DNA of 45,134 bases from Flavobacteriia bacterium (GTDB taxonomy: Bacteria > Bacteroidota > Bacteroidia > Flavobacteriales > Weeksellaceae), in assembly GCA_019455045.1 (NCBI GenBank), contig JACFND010000002.1, positions 14,810 to 59,943 of the forward strand. The letters run 5' to 3'. How positions within the stretch are numbered: the stretch's first letter is position 1; each line of letters opens with the position of its first letter. The notes beneath the pieces were generated by a model. The model ran no database searches. It saw only the letters and a list, made by a program, of their open reading frames with translations, and was not told the origin of the DNA. This document shows, piece after piece, positions 1 through 8,500 of the stretch. The position numbers and the translations under genes were made by a program.

Positions 1-5
1 TTTTG

Positions 6-13
6 TAATTTTG
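6..13 (+). promoter_or_regulatory. Predicted -7 promoter element for the M49-like peptidase gene
   Basis: TAATTTTG matches the Bacteroidota -7 consensus TAnnTTTG and lies 22 nt before the ATG at 36. The -33 region is outside the window, so only half the promoter can be judged. Confidence 0.5.
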
Positions 14-35
14 AGAAATTAAGCCCGTAAAAATA

Positions 36-1682
36 ATGAGAAGACAATTGGCAGGCATCATCCTAATTCTTGGTATTCTATCCGCAACTTCGTGCAAAAA
101 CAAAGAAAATCAGGATCCGAACACAACGGACAAACCCGAAATTGTCTATACCGATGATTCGCTGAAAACTTATGCAAAGGTCAAACTCACAACAGATATC
201 AGTCAGCTGAACGAAAGGGAAAAAGCAATGCTCATTCTGTTTATCAAAGCTGCAGAAATCATGGACGAACTGTTCTGGTATGAAGCATACGGCGACAAAA
301 ACGAACTGATTGCAAAAACTCCCGAAGAATTAAGGAATTATGCAGAAATCAATTATGGACCCTGGGACAGACTCGACAACAACCGACCGTTCCTGAAGGG
401 TTTCGGACCGAAACCTTTGGGCGCAAATTTCTATCCGGTCGATATGACCAGAGAGGAGTTTGAAAAAGCAAATCTGAAAAATGGGAAAAGCCTCTATACA
501 TTGGTCAGAAGGGACGAAAACGGCAAACTGTACACCATTTTTTATCACGAATATTTTAAAAAACAGATTTCAAAAGCAACCGAACTGCTGAGAAGAGCTG
601 CCACTTATGCTGAAAATCCGGAATTGAAAAACTATCTGCTGTTGAGAGCAAAAGCGCTTGAGACAGATGATTACTACGATAGCGACGTTGCCTGGATGGA
701 TATGAAAACCAGCCGAATCGACTTTGTGGTCGGCCCGATTGAAACCTACGAAGATGAATTATTCGGTTACAAAGCTTCTCATTCCGCTTATGTTCTGGTC
801 AAAGACACTGAATGGTCAAAAAAACTGGAAAGATTTGTCAATTATCTGCCCGAGCTTCAAAAAAATCTGCCGGTTCCCGATCAGTACAAAATTGAATCAC
901 CCGGAACAGAATCAGATCTGAATGCTTATGATGTGATATATTATGCAGGCGACTGCAACGCGGGCGGAAAAACAATTGCAATCAACCTGCCGAATGACGA
1001 AAAAGTTCAGTTGGAAAAAGGAACAAGACGTCTGCAACTCAAAAATGCAATGAATGCAAAATTTGAAAACATCATGATGCCGATCACAAACATTCTGATC
1101 GATGAAAGTCAGCGGCAATGGGTAAGTTTTGATGCATTCTTTACCAATGTGATGTTTCATGAAATTGCACACGGTCTGGGCATCAAAAACACAATCAACG
1201 GAAAAGGAACGGTGCGCGAAGCACTCAAAGAACAGCAGTCTCATCTCGAAGAAGGAAAAGCAGATATACTTGGTCTGTATATGGTTCTTGAAATGCTTGA
1301 CAAAAAAGAACTTCAGGGAATAAGAGAAGAATATATGGTCACTTTTCTGGCAGGAATCCTCAGGTCAATCCGTTTTGGCGGAAGTGCACACGGCACAGCC
1401 AATATGATCTGTTTCAATTATTTTGAGGAAAACGGAGCATTCAGCCGAACCGAAAAGGGAACCTATATCGTGAATTTCGACAAAATGGAAGAATCAATCA
1501 AAGGACTTTCCGAACTGATCCTTACTCTTCAGGGCAACGGCGATTATGAAGGCGTTGTAAAATTGACCAAAGAAAAAGGAATCATCACGCCCGAACTTCA
1601 AAAAGATTTGGACAAACTAAAGTCTGCAAAGATTCCGGATGACATCATTTTTGATCAGGGAATAAAAATTTTGGGATTATAA
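36..1682 (+). CDS. M49-like (dipeptidyl peptidase III-related) zinc metallopeptidase lipoprotein
   Basis: This 548-aa protein is a predicted exported zinc peptidase. It starts with a lipoprotein signal peptide whose modified cysteine is C20 (SATSC). The zinc site is visible as HEIAH at residues 375-379 and EEGKAD at 405-410, which matches the second M49 motif EExR/KAE/D. Classical dipeptidyl peptidase III has a six-residue HExxxH; here it is a five-residue HExxH, a variant known in some bacterial M49 enzymes. The protein is shorter than typical DPP III (about 670-740 aa). It would hydrolyse peptides in the envelope, but the substrate is unknown. The start is the ATG 22 nt after a -7 element. 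No terminator is clear downstream; another -7 match lies 10 nt past the stop. The M49 assignment rests on the two motifs and overall look; exopeptidase activity is inference. Confidence 0.75.
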   Translation: MRRQLAGIILILGILSATSCKNKENQDPNTTDKPEIVYTDDSLKTYAKVKLTTDISQLNEREKAMLILFIKAAEIMDELFWYEAYGDKNELIAKTPEELRNYAEINYGPWDRLDNNRPFLKGFGPKPLGANFYPVDMTREEFEKANLKNGKSLYTLVRRDENGKLYTIFYHEYFKKQISKATELLRRAATYAENPELKNYLLLRAKALETDDYYDSDVAWMDMKTSRIDFVVGPIETYEDELFGYKASHSAYVLVKDTEWSKKLERFVNYLPELQKNLPVPDQYKIESPGTESDLNAYDVIYYAGDCNAGGKTIAINLPNDEKVQLEKGTRRLQLKNAMNAKFENIMMPITNILIDESQRQWVSFDAFFTNVMFHEIAHGLGIKNTINGKGTVREALKEQQSHLEEGKADILGLYMVLEMLDKKELQGIREEYMVTFLAGILRSIRFGGSAHGTANMICFNYFEENGAFSRTEKGTYIVNFDKMEESIKGLSELILTLQGNGDYEGVVKLTKEKGIITPELQKDLDKLKSAKIPDDIIFDQGIKILGL

Positions 1683-1691
1683 TATTTTTTA

Positions 1692-1699
1692 TATATTTG
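1692..1699 (+). promoter_or_regulatory. Predicted -7 promoter element downstream of the peptidase gene
   Basis: TATATTTG is a full TAnnTTTG match 10 nt after the stop of the peptidase gene. The next gene starts 335 nt downstream. If it is real, it makes either a long leader for the T9SS cargo gene or a separate small RNA. Confidence 0.35.
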
Positions 1700-1801
1700 T
1701 TTTTCGTTTTTGCAGAAAAAGTAAAACAAAGAATAACAATTAAGCCTAATAATCAGTGTTTTCTGCAACAATTTTAAACCATCCGCACGCACAGTAACCA
1801 G

Positions 1802-1896
1802 CCTGTGCAAACTGCCAAAACCTATATTTAACCATCTTGACCTATGCGCACACCACCTCACCTATGCGCAGAATTAACCTATATCTGTATGTGACC
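1802..1896. repeat. Degenerate ~20-bp tandem repeat upstream of the T9SS cargo gene
   Basis: Units beginning CCTRT start at about 1802, 1821, 1841, 1861 and 1878. The closest pair, at 1841 and 1861, shares the ten bases CCTATGCGCA exactly. The 17-20 bp spacing is about two helical turns, which would suit repeated protein binding on one face of DNA. Function is unknown. Confidence 0.5.
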
Positions 1897-2034
1897 GATT
1901 TTTCGGTAACCGCCTCATGCCTGTGAACCCGTCCGAATAAAGACGGAGCCGTCTGCTGTTCGCCAAATCGAACAACCGATTGCCCTGATCCTGAAACCGG
2001 ACAAAAAAGTGGTTGAATTAAAAAATAAAAAGAG

Positions 2035-5000
2035 GTGAAAAATTTATTGATTTCTTTACTGATTTTGGGGAGCGGTTTTGCAATGGCACAGGACTATTCA
2101 AGGGCTCCCAATTCGTATATTTATGATGTGGATCTCGCCGATCAGGGAAATTACGGCGGTCTACTGATTCCGGTCAAAAAAGCTTATCGTGCATGGTCAG
2201 ATCCGAGCGGTTTTCTGAACAGTCCGATTCCGTCGGGCAGTCAGTCGGCAGGTCTGTATTGGGAAGACGAACCCGGACTGATCCGTTCGGTTTCGATCAG
2301 CGGTTCAAATGAAGATGCACAAATCCGTGTTGCAATTAAAAAAGGTATGAAAGGAAATGCGGTGGTTTCACTGCATGTCGGTCCCAACGGAAACACATCA
2401 GACCCGATCTACTGGACCTGGCATGTGTGGGTGACCGACGATCCGACCAACGGAATCGAATACACAAAAGGTTTTGAAACCGATCTTCAAAACGAGCGTT
2501 TTGACCCCAAACACATGGACAGAAATCTGGGTGCAGTCAGCAAATACTTTTTGGGCAACGACTGGCACAAATCAGCCGGTTTGTTTTATCAGTGGGGAAG
2601 AAAAGATCCGTTTCCACCATTGCTGCACAAAGACAGAACTTATTACGAACTGAACGGTCTCGTCGGAAATATCACAAACGAAGATTCATTCTCACCCGAA
2701 GGACTTCATTACACGATGAAGGAAAGACCTTATAATGAAGCCGGCTCAAATATCAAATATGCAGTTCAGCATCCGATCGAATATATGATTTATACGGATG
2801 ACGGCAACTGGTTTTCAAATCAGGCACTGAAAAGTCAGAATCCTGCGATTGCCTGGGATTTGTGGGCGGACAATTACAGAGGCGGTCCTTCAAACGCAAA
2901 CAGTTCAAATCAGGATGTATCTGAAGACAGCAAATCTTATGAAATAAAATCGGTTTATGATCCCTGTCCGGGCGGCTGGCGTGTGGTTTCAAACTATGGC
3001 CGTGAAGCGGTCAACAACAACCTTTCGCCATACGGCAGAGGAGGCGGCGGAAATGATGATTTGTACAATGATTATGTAAACGGTCAGTTTGTGCTGAATC
3101 CCGATGTAAACAACGGAAAACCGCTGGCAACCATTCAGCATACCGTCGAAAATCCGGTTCTGGAAGGGCTGAAAGTTTATCCGAAACTCGGTTTTGATTA
3201 TTCGGCTGTTGCAGATCGTGATCTGGGAATGGTTTCAATCAATGGAAGATTTCAGCTGTACAAACAAAACGGTTCTTATTCAAATGCAATCTATCAGGAC
3301 GAACTGGCTGACGGCGGCGTATGGTCGGCAACTTACGGCGGTTCTTATCCGAGATTCTTTTATTATATCGCAGACACAGATCAGCCTGACGAAGGTGTGG
3401 GCAGATACCGTGTCAGAATCAATGAAACATCAAATACGGCATCGGGTCACGGTGTCAGATGTATCAAAGATCCGAATGAAGATCTGATCGGATTCTTTTC
3501 AACAAATTATATTTCAACCCCGGAATATCAGGAATACACAAAAGGCCTGGACGACCCGAATTCCTATCTGATTGACAATACAACGACAGAACTCAGAATT
3601 CCGGTCAGCAAAGCATTCTCGGTTTATAACCAGTTGCTGACCGACAACGATATGCTTCCGGACAATAATCTGAAAGCAAAAGTTTTTTGGACCACCAATA
3701 CCCAATTGATCAAGAAAATCAATATTTCACAGGCATCCGATCCGAAAAATTCTGAAATCGTTGTTGAATTCAATCCGGATCAGACCGGAAATGCAGTGGT
3801 TTCGCTTCACAATGAAAACATCAACAATCCGGCATATTGGAGCTGGCATATCTGGGCACCTGCTTCTGAAATTGGAACGGTGACCTATACAACCGAAGAT
3901 GTGATTCCGACTCCGCATCATATCGTCAATCTGACAAAAAGCACTTATCCGCCACTGACCACAAATTTTATGGACAGAAATCTCGGTGCGATTGAGAAAT
4001 TTCCAAAAGTTTCAAATTCTGATGTGACCGATCCGAATGAGATTGCAAAAATCAAAGAATCGGGCGGATTCCATTATCAGTGGGGAAGAAAAGACCCGAT
4101 ACCCGATTTTAAAAAACCGGGTTCAAATGAAACTTACAGCATTTACAAAGGAACAGCAGTCGATGCAAACGGTTATGTAACCTATCAGCCGATTACTTCT
4201 GCAGATTATGAATCTTTCTATACCGAAGATTATACCTATTATGCCGGAATGGCAGGCCTTCAGGGAAGCGATGACAAATACGGCGCAGCAAAAAAAGTAT
4301 TGAAATATTCGGTTCAGAATCCGCTCACTTTCCTGTTTCATTCGGGTCAGGGCGAATCTTATACCGCACCCAATGCGATTGATGCATCAAAAATCAGAGA
4401 CTGGATTTCAAATTCTGTCGGTAGCGAGGGCGACCGTTCGCTGATGGCTGACCGATGGGGTCACGGAACCAAAAAATCTGCATTTGATCCGTGTCCGGAA
4501 GGCTGGCGTGTCCCCGACTATTCGGTGGTGCTGCTCAGGACTTCGGGCAAAGGAACTTCGCCCTGGTATTTTGGAAATGACGGCGGAAACGGTGTTGACC
4601 AGAGAGATTATTACAATACAGAAAGCAGCTATGGCGGACAAAAAATCAGTGTAAACGGAAATCGTGCCGGCTGGCAGTTTGACAGTGAAGAATTCAGAAT
4701 CGGAAGTTTTCCGAGAACAGGAATCAGAGGCGAACTGGGCGATGATCAGGTCAATCTTTCGACCACCGGTGTCTGGACAGCCGCGATGAGCGATTATATG
4801 GTCGGTTATGCATTGGGAATGCAGCTCAAACCAAACGGTGCAAATGATTACATGAGAACCGGAACCGGCGTTTATCCGCAGGCGGGAATGAATGTGCGAT
4901 GTGCAACCGACGAAGCAAGATATACTGCGGGGTTGAATCTGTCCAACGAAGAAATCACAATCAGCGGTGACGAAGCGATTATGGTGTATCCGAATCCGGT

Positions 5001-5181
5001 CAGCGATTATCTGAACATCAGTTCAAAGCTTGATTTCAGTTATTCAATTTTTAATCTGAGCGGACAACAGCTGAGCAGCGGAAAAGTCAAAAACCAAAGA
5101 ATCGATTTTAAATATCTGCCAAAAGGCATTTATATACTGGTGCTCAATCAGAGCATCGTCAAAAAAGTGATTAAACGTTAA
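2035..5181 (+). CDS. Large secreted T9SS cargo protein with two FISUMP-like repeats
   Basis: This 1048-aa protein has a type I signal peptide (cut near A18/Q19) and a type IX secretion C-terminal domain starting at MVYPNPVSDYLNIS (about residue 980). It should therefore cross the outer membrane through the T9SS and be released or anchored. The body is one ~480-aa module duplicated in tandem. Each copy begins at PNSY (residues 25 and 508), then carries a WxWHxW segment, MDRNLGA, YQWGRKDPxP and DPCPxGWRV. These motifs are typical of the Fibrobacter succinogenes major paralogous domain (PF09603), often seen in surface proteins. The start is GTG at 2035: an in-frame stop lies at 2026-2028 and the signal peptide follows directly. 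A strong terminator follows. Ligand unknown; an adhesive or glycan-related role is only a guess. Confidence 0.8.
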   Translation: MKNLLISLLILGSGFAMAQDYSRAPNSYIYDVDLADQGNYGGLLIPVKKAYRAWSDPSGFLNSPIPSGSQSAGLYWEDEPGLIRSVSISGSNEDAQIRVAIKKGMKGNAVVSLHVGPNGNTSDPIYWTWHVWVTDDPTNGIEYTKGFETDLQNERFDPKHMDRNLGAVSKYFLGNDWHKSAGLFYQWGRKDPFPPLLHKDRTYYELNGLVGNITNEDSFSPEGLHYTMKERPYNEAGSNIKYAVQHPIEYMIYTDDGNWFSNQALKSQNPAIAWDLWADNYRGGPSNANSSNQDVSEDSKSYEIKSVYDPCPGGWRVVSNYGREAVNNNLSPYGRGGGGNDDLYNDYVNGQFVLNPDVNNGKPLATIQHTVENPVLEGLKVYPKLGFDYSAVADRDLGMVSINGRFQLYKQNGSYSNAIYQDELADGGVWSATYGGSYPRFFYYIADTDQPDEGVGRYRVRINETSNTASGHGVRCIKDPNEDLIGFFSTNYISTPEYQEYTKGLDDPNSYLIDNTTTELRIPVSKAFSVYNQLLTDNDMLPDNNLKAKVFWTTNTQLIKKINISQASDPKNSEIVVEFNPDQTGNAVVSLHNENINNPAYWSWHIWAPASEIGTVTYTTEDVIPTPHHIVNLTKSTYPPLTTNFMDRNLGAIEKFPKVSNSDVTDPNEIAKIKESGGFHYQWGRKDPIPDFKKPGSNETYSIYKGTAVDANGYVTYQPITSADYESFYTEDYTYYAGMAGLQGSDDKYGAAKKVLKYSVQNPLTFLFHSGQGESYTAPNAIDASKIRDWISNSVGSEGDRSLMADRWGHGTKKSAFDPCPEGWRVPDYSVVLLRTSGKGTSPWYFGNDGGNGVDQRDYYNTESSYGGQKISVNGNRAGWQFDSEEFRIGSFPRTGIRGELGDDQVNLSTTGVWTAAMSDYMVGYALGMQLKPNGANDYMRTGTGVYPQAGMNVRCATDEARYTAGLNLSNEEITISGDEAIMVYPNPVSDYLNISSKLDFSYSIFNLSGQQLSSGKVKNQRIDFKYLPKGIYILVLNQSIVKKVIKR

Positions 5182-5237
5182 ACCACTTTTTATATTTATT
5201 GCCGTTTCCCCGGCAACCAACATTTTATTAAACCGAA

Positions 5238-5265
5238 AACCGTCTTCTTGTAAGGCGGTTTTTTT
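5238..5265 (+). terminator. Rho-independent terminator of the T9SS cargo gene
   Basis: A 9-bp stem (AACCGTCTT with AAGGCGGTT, one G-T pair) closes a CTTGT loop and runs into seven T residues. Confidence 0.85.
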
Positions 5266-5355
5266 GTTTGTAAATTCATTCAAAGAAATAATCAAAAGCC
5301 TGAATTCGCTCAAAAAAATAAAATCTCAAATCGGTCATAAAGATTTTAATTTTCT

Positions 5356-5363
5356 TAATTTTG
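5356..5363 (+). promoter_or_regulatory. Predicted -7 promoter element of tRNA-Arg
   Basis: TAATTTTG matches TAnnTTTG and lies 9 nt before the mature tRNA 5' end. No clear -33 TTTG was found at the expected distance. Confidence 0.6.
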
Positions 5364-5372
5364 CGGCTGATC

Positions 5373-5446
5373 GGCCGCGTAGTTCAACTGGATAGAATAT
5401 CAGATTTCGGCTCTGAGGGTTGAGGGTTCGAATCCTTCCGCGGTCA
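5373..5446 (+). tRNA. tRNA-Arg (anticodon TCG)
   Basis: The 74-nt sequence folds as a complete cloverleaf: acceptor GGCCGCG with CGCGGTC (one G-U), D stem GTTC/GAAT with GG in the loop, anticodon stem TCAGA/TCTGA, T stem GAGGG/CCTTC (one G-U) and loop TTCGAAT. The anticodon loop TTTCGGC places TCG at 34-36, reading CGA. G37 fits a CGN-reading tRNA. The discriminator is A, and CCA is not encoded. Confidence 0.93.
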
Positions 5447-5451
5447 CGGTT

Positions 5452-5493
5452 AAAAAGCCGGCTTTTTGTTTGTCAATCAGCCGGCTTTATTTT
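5452..5493. terminator. Bidirectional terminator between tRNA-Arg and the A2M gene
   Basis: AAAGCCGGC at 5454-5462 pairs with GCCGGCTTT at 5480-5488 over a 17-nt loop, with T runs on both strands. It can end both the tRNA transcript (+) and the A2M operon (-). The left arm is nearly self-complementary by itself. Confidence 0.8.
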
Positions 5494-5523
5494 TTGAATT
5501 GAATTAAAATTAATGAATCACAT

Positions 5524-8500
5524 TCAGGGTTCAATCTCAATTTTCAAACCTTCATTCCAGTTTTTAAATTCTTCGGTATAATACAGATAAGTTGAAGAAG
5601 CAACGCCTGTATAAATGCCCGGAACTTCAGCTTTGAATACCAGTTCAACCGTTTTGATTTCGTTCGGATCCAGATATCTCCAATACAGCACCAGGAAATT
5701 ATCTTCCAATTCGTAATAAGAAACTCTTTCGTTTTCAATCATTTCTTTGAGCAGTTTGGGTTCAACCGACATTCCGCCCGGAATTCCAATTTTTGCAATC
5801 GTCATCGGCAGTTCTTCAGAAGTCAGATTTTTTACCTGAACTTTCATTCTTCCGGTATCTCCGGTTTTTAATTTTGTTTTTGAAATTGAGGTTTCAAGTT
5901 TCACTTTGGCTTCGCTGCTGTTGTCTGGCAGTGTGCTTCTATACCAGTAACTGAAATCAATAAAACTTAATTTTTCGGAATTCACTACCATTTTAACCGT
6001 ATTGTTTCCTGATTTTAAATATTTCAGCACATTGAATTCATACAGATTCTTTTTCTCCTTTTCTCCCAATTCCAAAAACTCAGTCATGGTTTTGTCAATA
6101 ACGGTTTGACCGTTGATTTCCAAAAAGACGCTGTCACCGCTGTTCGCCGGAGCTTGATTGTACAATTCATTGTATTCATAAATCGCTTTCAATGCCAGAC
6201 CGGTCGCCTGAGTCGAACCAAAATAACCTTTGCTGCCCGACATTATAATTTCTTTCATCACCTGATTCAATTCATCGGAAATAAAACCTGATTTCATCAA
6301 AGCCTGTGCATACAATGCCAGAATTTCTGTTCTCAAAGAACTTTTGCCCGAATAAGTAATCGATCCCTGTGCTGTAACATTTTCAATTCCTTTGCCCGAA
6401 ATTCCGTCTCTCAGCATTTCCATCAGCAGATTGAAATCCTCTGTTTTTCCAAGCTGACGCGCAGTCAGAGCAGTCAAAACCATTCTGTACAGATCGCGCG
6501 AACGTTTTACTTCTTCAAAAGCGGTTTGGTATTGGAATTCAATATCTTTCACGCCTGCAAAACTCAATGCATAATTTGTGTAAGCATTGGTAATCAGATA
6601 TCTCTGGTTTGTAATTTTCTGATATTTTCTTTCCTGACTGTATCCGCCGATGCTGTCCTTTCTTGAATTCAGCCAGTCCAAAGTCCGGCTCAGCATTTTT
6701 TGATCCACCTTCATATAATCTTTCATTTCAGTGTATTGAATCAGGCCAAAAGCGGTCAGATATACACTTGCCGGCTGATGGCCAAACCATTCAAAACCGC
6801 CGCCTTTCACTTCATAAGCGATCATCTTTTTGTAACCCGAATCCATATAATGGCGAGCTTTTTTCTCAAGCTTTTTATTTTCTTCTGATGAATTTGATTC
6901 CAGTAATTTCAATGCATAAATATTTGGATAAACAGACGAAGTCAGCTGTTCAAAACATCCGTGCGGCTGTTTGATGATTCTCTCAACTCCGCCAAGAATC
7001 GGTTCAAGCGGATTGAGGTAAATCGTAAAAAATGCAGATTCACTGCCCGGAATGACATTCAGCGAGTTGAAACTGATTTCAGCTTTTTCTATGCTCGACT
7101 GTTCGATTGCTTTTGGAAAACCTCTTCCAAACAGTTTCAAATCTTTGGTTACAGATTGTCTGAAATCGTCTGTCAGCAGATTGACCCTGAATTTATAATC
7201 ACCTTCAGAACCGTTTTCAACACGAATGGGCGAATTGAAAGTCTGAATATCGTTTGGTTTCAGCAGCAGATCATATTTATGATTTTTTAATGTTAGCGGA
7301 CCCGGCAGATCAAAACTCAGATTTGCATCCAAAGTTTCGGCGCTGTTGTTTTTGATCCAAACCGGCATTTGAATTTCATCACCTTCGGTTGCATAAAGCG
7401 GAAATTTGGTTTCGATTTCAATTTCATCTCGGGTCGAGAAAGTTTTTTCAGTTCGTCCGATTGAACCGTTTCCATCAAAACCTTCTGCTATAATCCTAAA
7501 AACAGTACTTTCATCAGAATTGTAAAAATAAAATTCTGCCTTTCCTTCTTCATCAGTCGTCAGATCATAATTCCAGTAAGTGCATCGTCTGAAATCATTT
7601 TTATCGGCTGTTTTCAGAGATTCATATTTGGGCATATAAAATTCTCTTGGCTCGCTGTAATAAACATACCTGCCCGAATAATAGGCGTTTGTCAGATCCT
7701 TTTTCTTCCCAACCTTGATATTCAGATTGTTGGGATTTGAAATATTTCCGACAGTTGTAATGATGATTGCGCCATTTATCGCCCTCGAACCATAAAGCGA
7801 AGTTGCGGCATTGCCTTTCAGCACAGACACCGAATTGATCTGAGAAACCGGCAGACTTTCCCATCCTCCTGCCGAAACCGGAATGCCGTCTATCACAATC
7901 AGCGCCTGATTGGCCGAAAGACCCGCTACGCCTCTAATCACTATCCGATCGGCTGCTCCGGGCGTACCAACCGTGTTAAGACCTGCAATCCTGCCGCTTA
8001 ATGCATCTTCCACCGATGAAGTCGGGGTATAACTGAGTGAGTTTGGAACAATTGTCACTATTGCAGAATTTGAAGAATCATAAACAGAACCCAAGGTTGT
8101 AACCACTGCGGTTTCCAACTCAATATTGTCTCCATTCAAATCCCACCAATCCTCATCATCTTCAAACCCGTCATTACTAACAGTCTTGTCTTTGTTCTCG
8201 CTTGAATCTGTCTTGGTTTCTTCGGTCTTTTCATCCGGTTCTTTTACAGTTGCTTCAGAATCATCATAATCCGAATTTGGTTTTCTTACAATTTCAATTG
8301 ATTTGTCATCTTTTAATTTGTCAAACTCAACTTTAATATCTTCGCCCGGTCTGGTCTCCGCAAAGATGAACGGATAACTGACATGGAAAGGTAACTGAAA
8401 ACTGAATCTGCCGTCTTTATCTGATTCGGTCAAATAGATAAAACCGTCGTCGATCAGATACATTTTTGTCTGAAGCGGAATCCGTTTGTCATTTCTTTTG

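Larger units (their letters stand above)
1683..2034. other. 352-bp intergenic region with no gene
   Basis: I find no convincing ORF here on either strand. The region contains a -7 match at 1692, a degenerate repeat of ~20-bp period at 1802-1896, a small hairpin (ACCGA-TTTT-TCGGT, about 1893-1907) and a self-complementary AGACGG/CCGTCT element near 1940-1955. The middle is richer in G and C than other intergenic gaps in the window. No riboswitch class that I know could be matched. Confidence 0.5.

Noticed and set aside
1655..1861. 68-aa ORF on the - strand across the end of the peptidase gene
   Set aside because: Its composition is biased and its 3' part is antisense to the coding end of the peptidase gene; there is no start signal or family match.
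1683..2034. Riboswitch in the leader of the T9SS gene
   Set aside because: I could match no TPP, cobalamin, SAM or FMN core sequence; only small hairpins and short repeats are visible.
7622..7864. 80-aa ORF within the A2M gene
   Set aside because: It is in another frame over the plug-coding segment and its protein has no plausible composition; it is a shadow.
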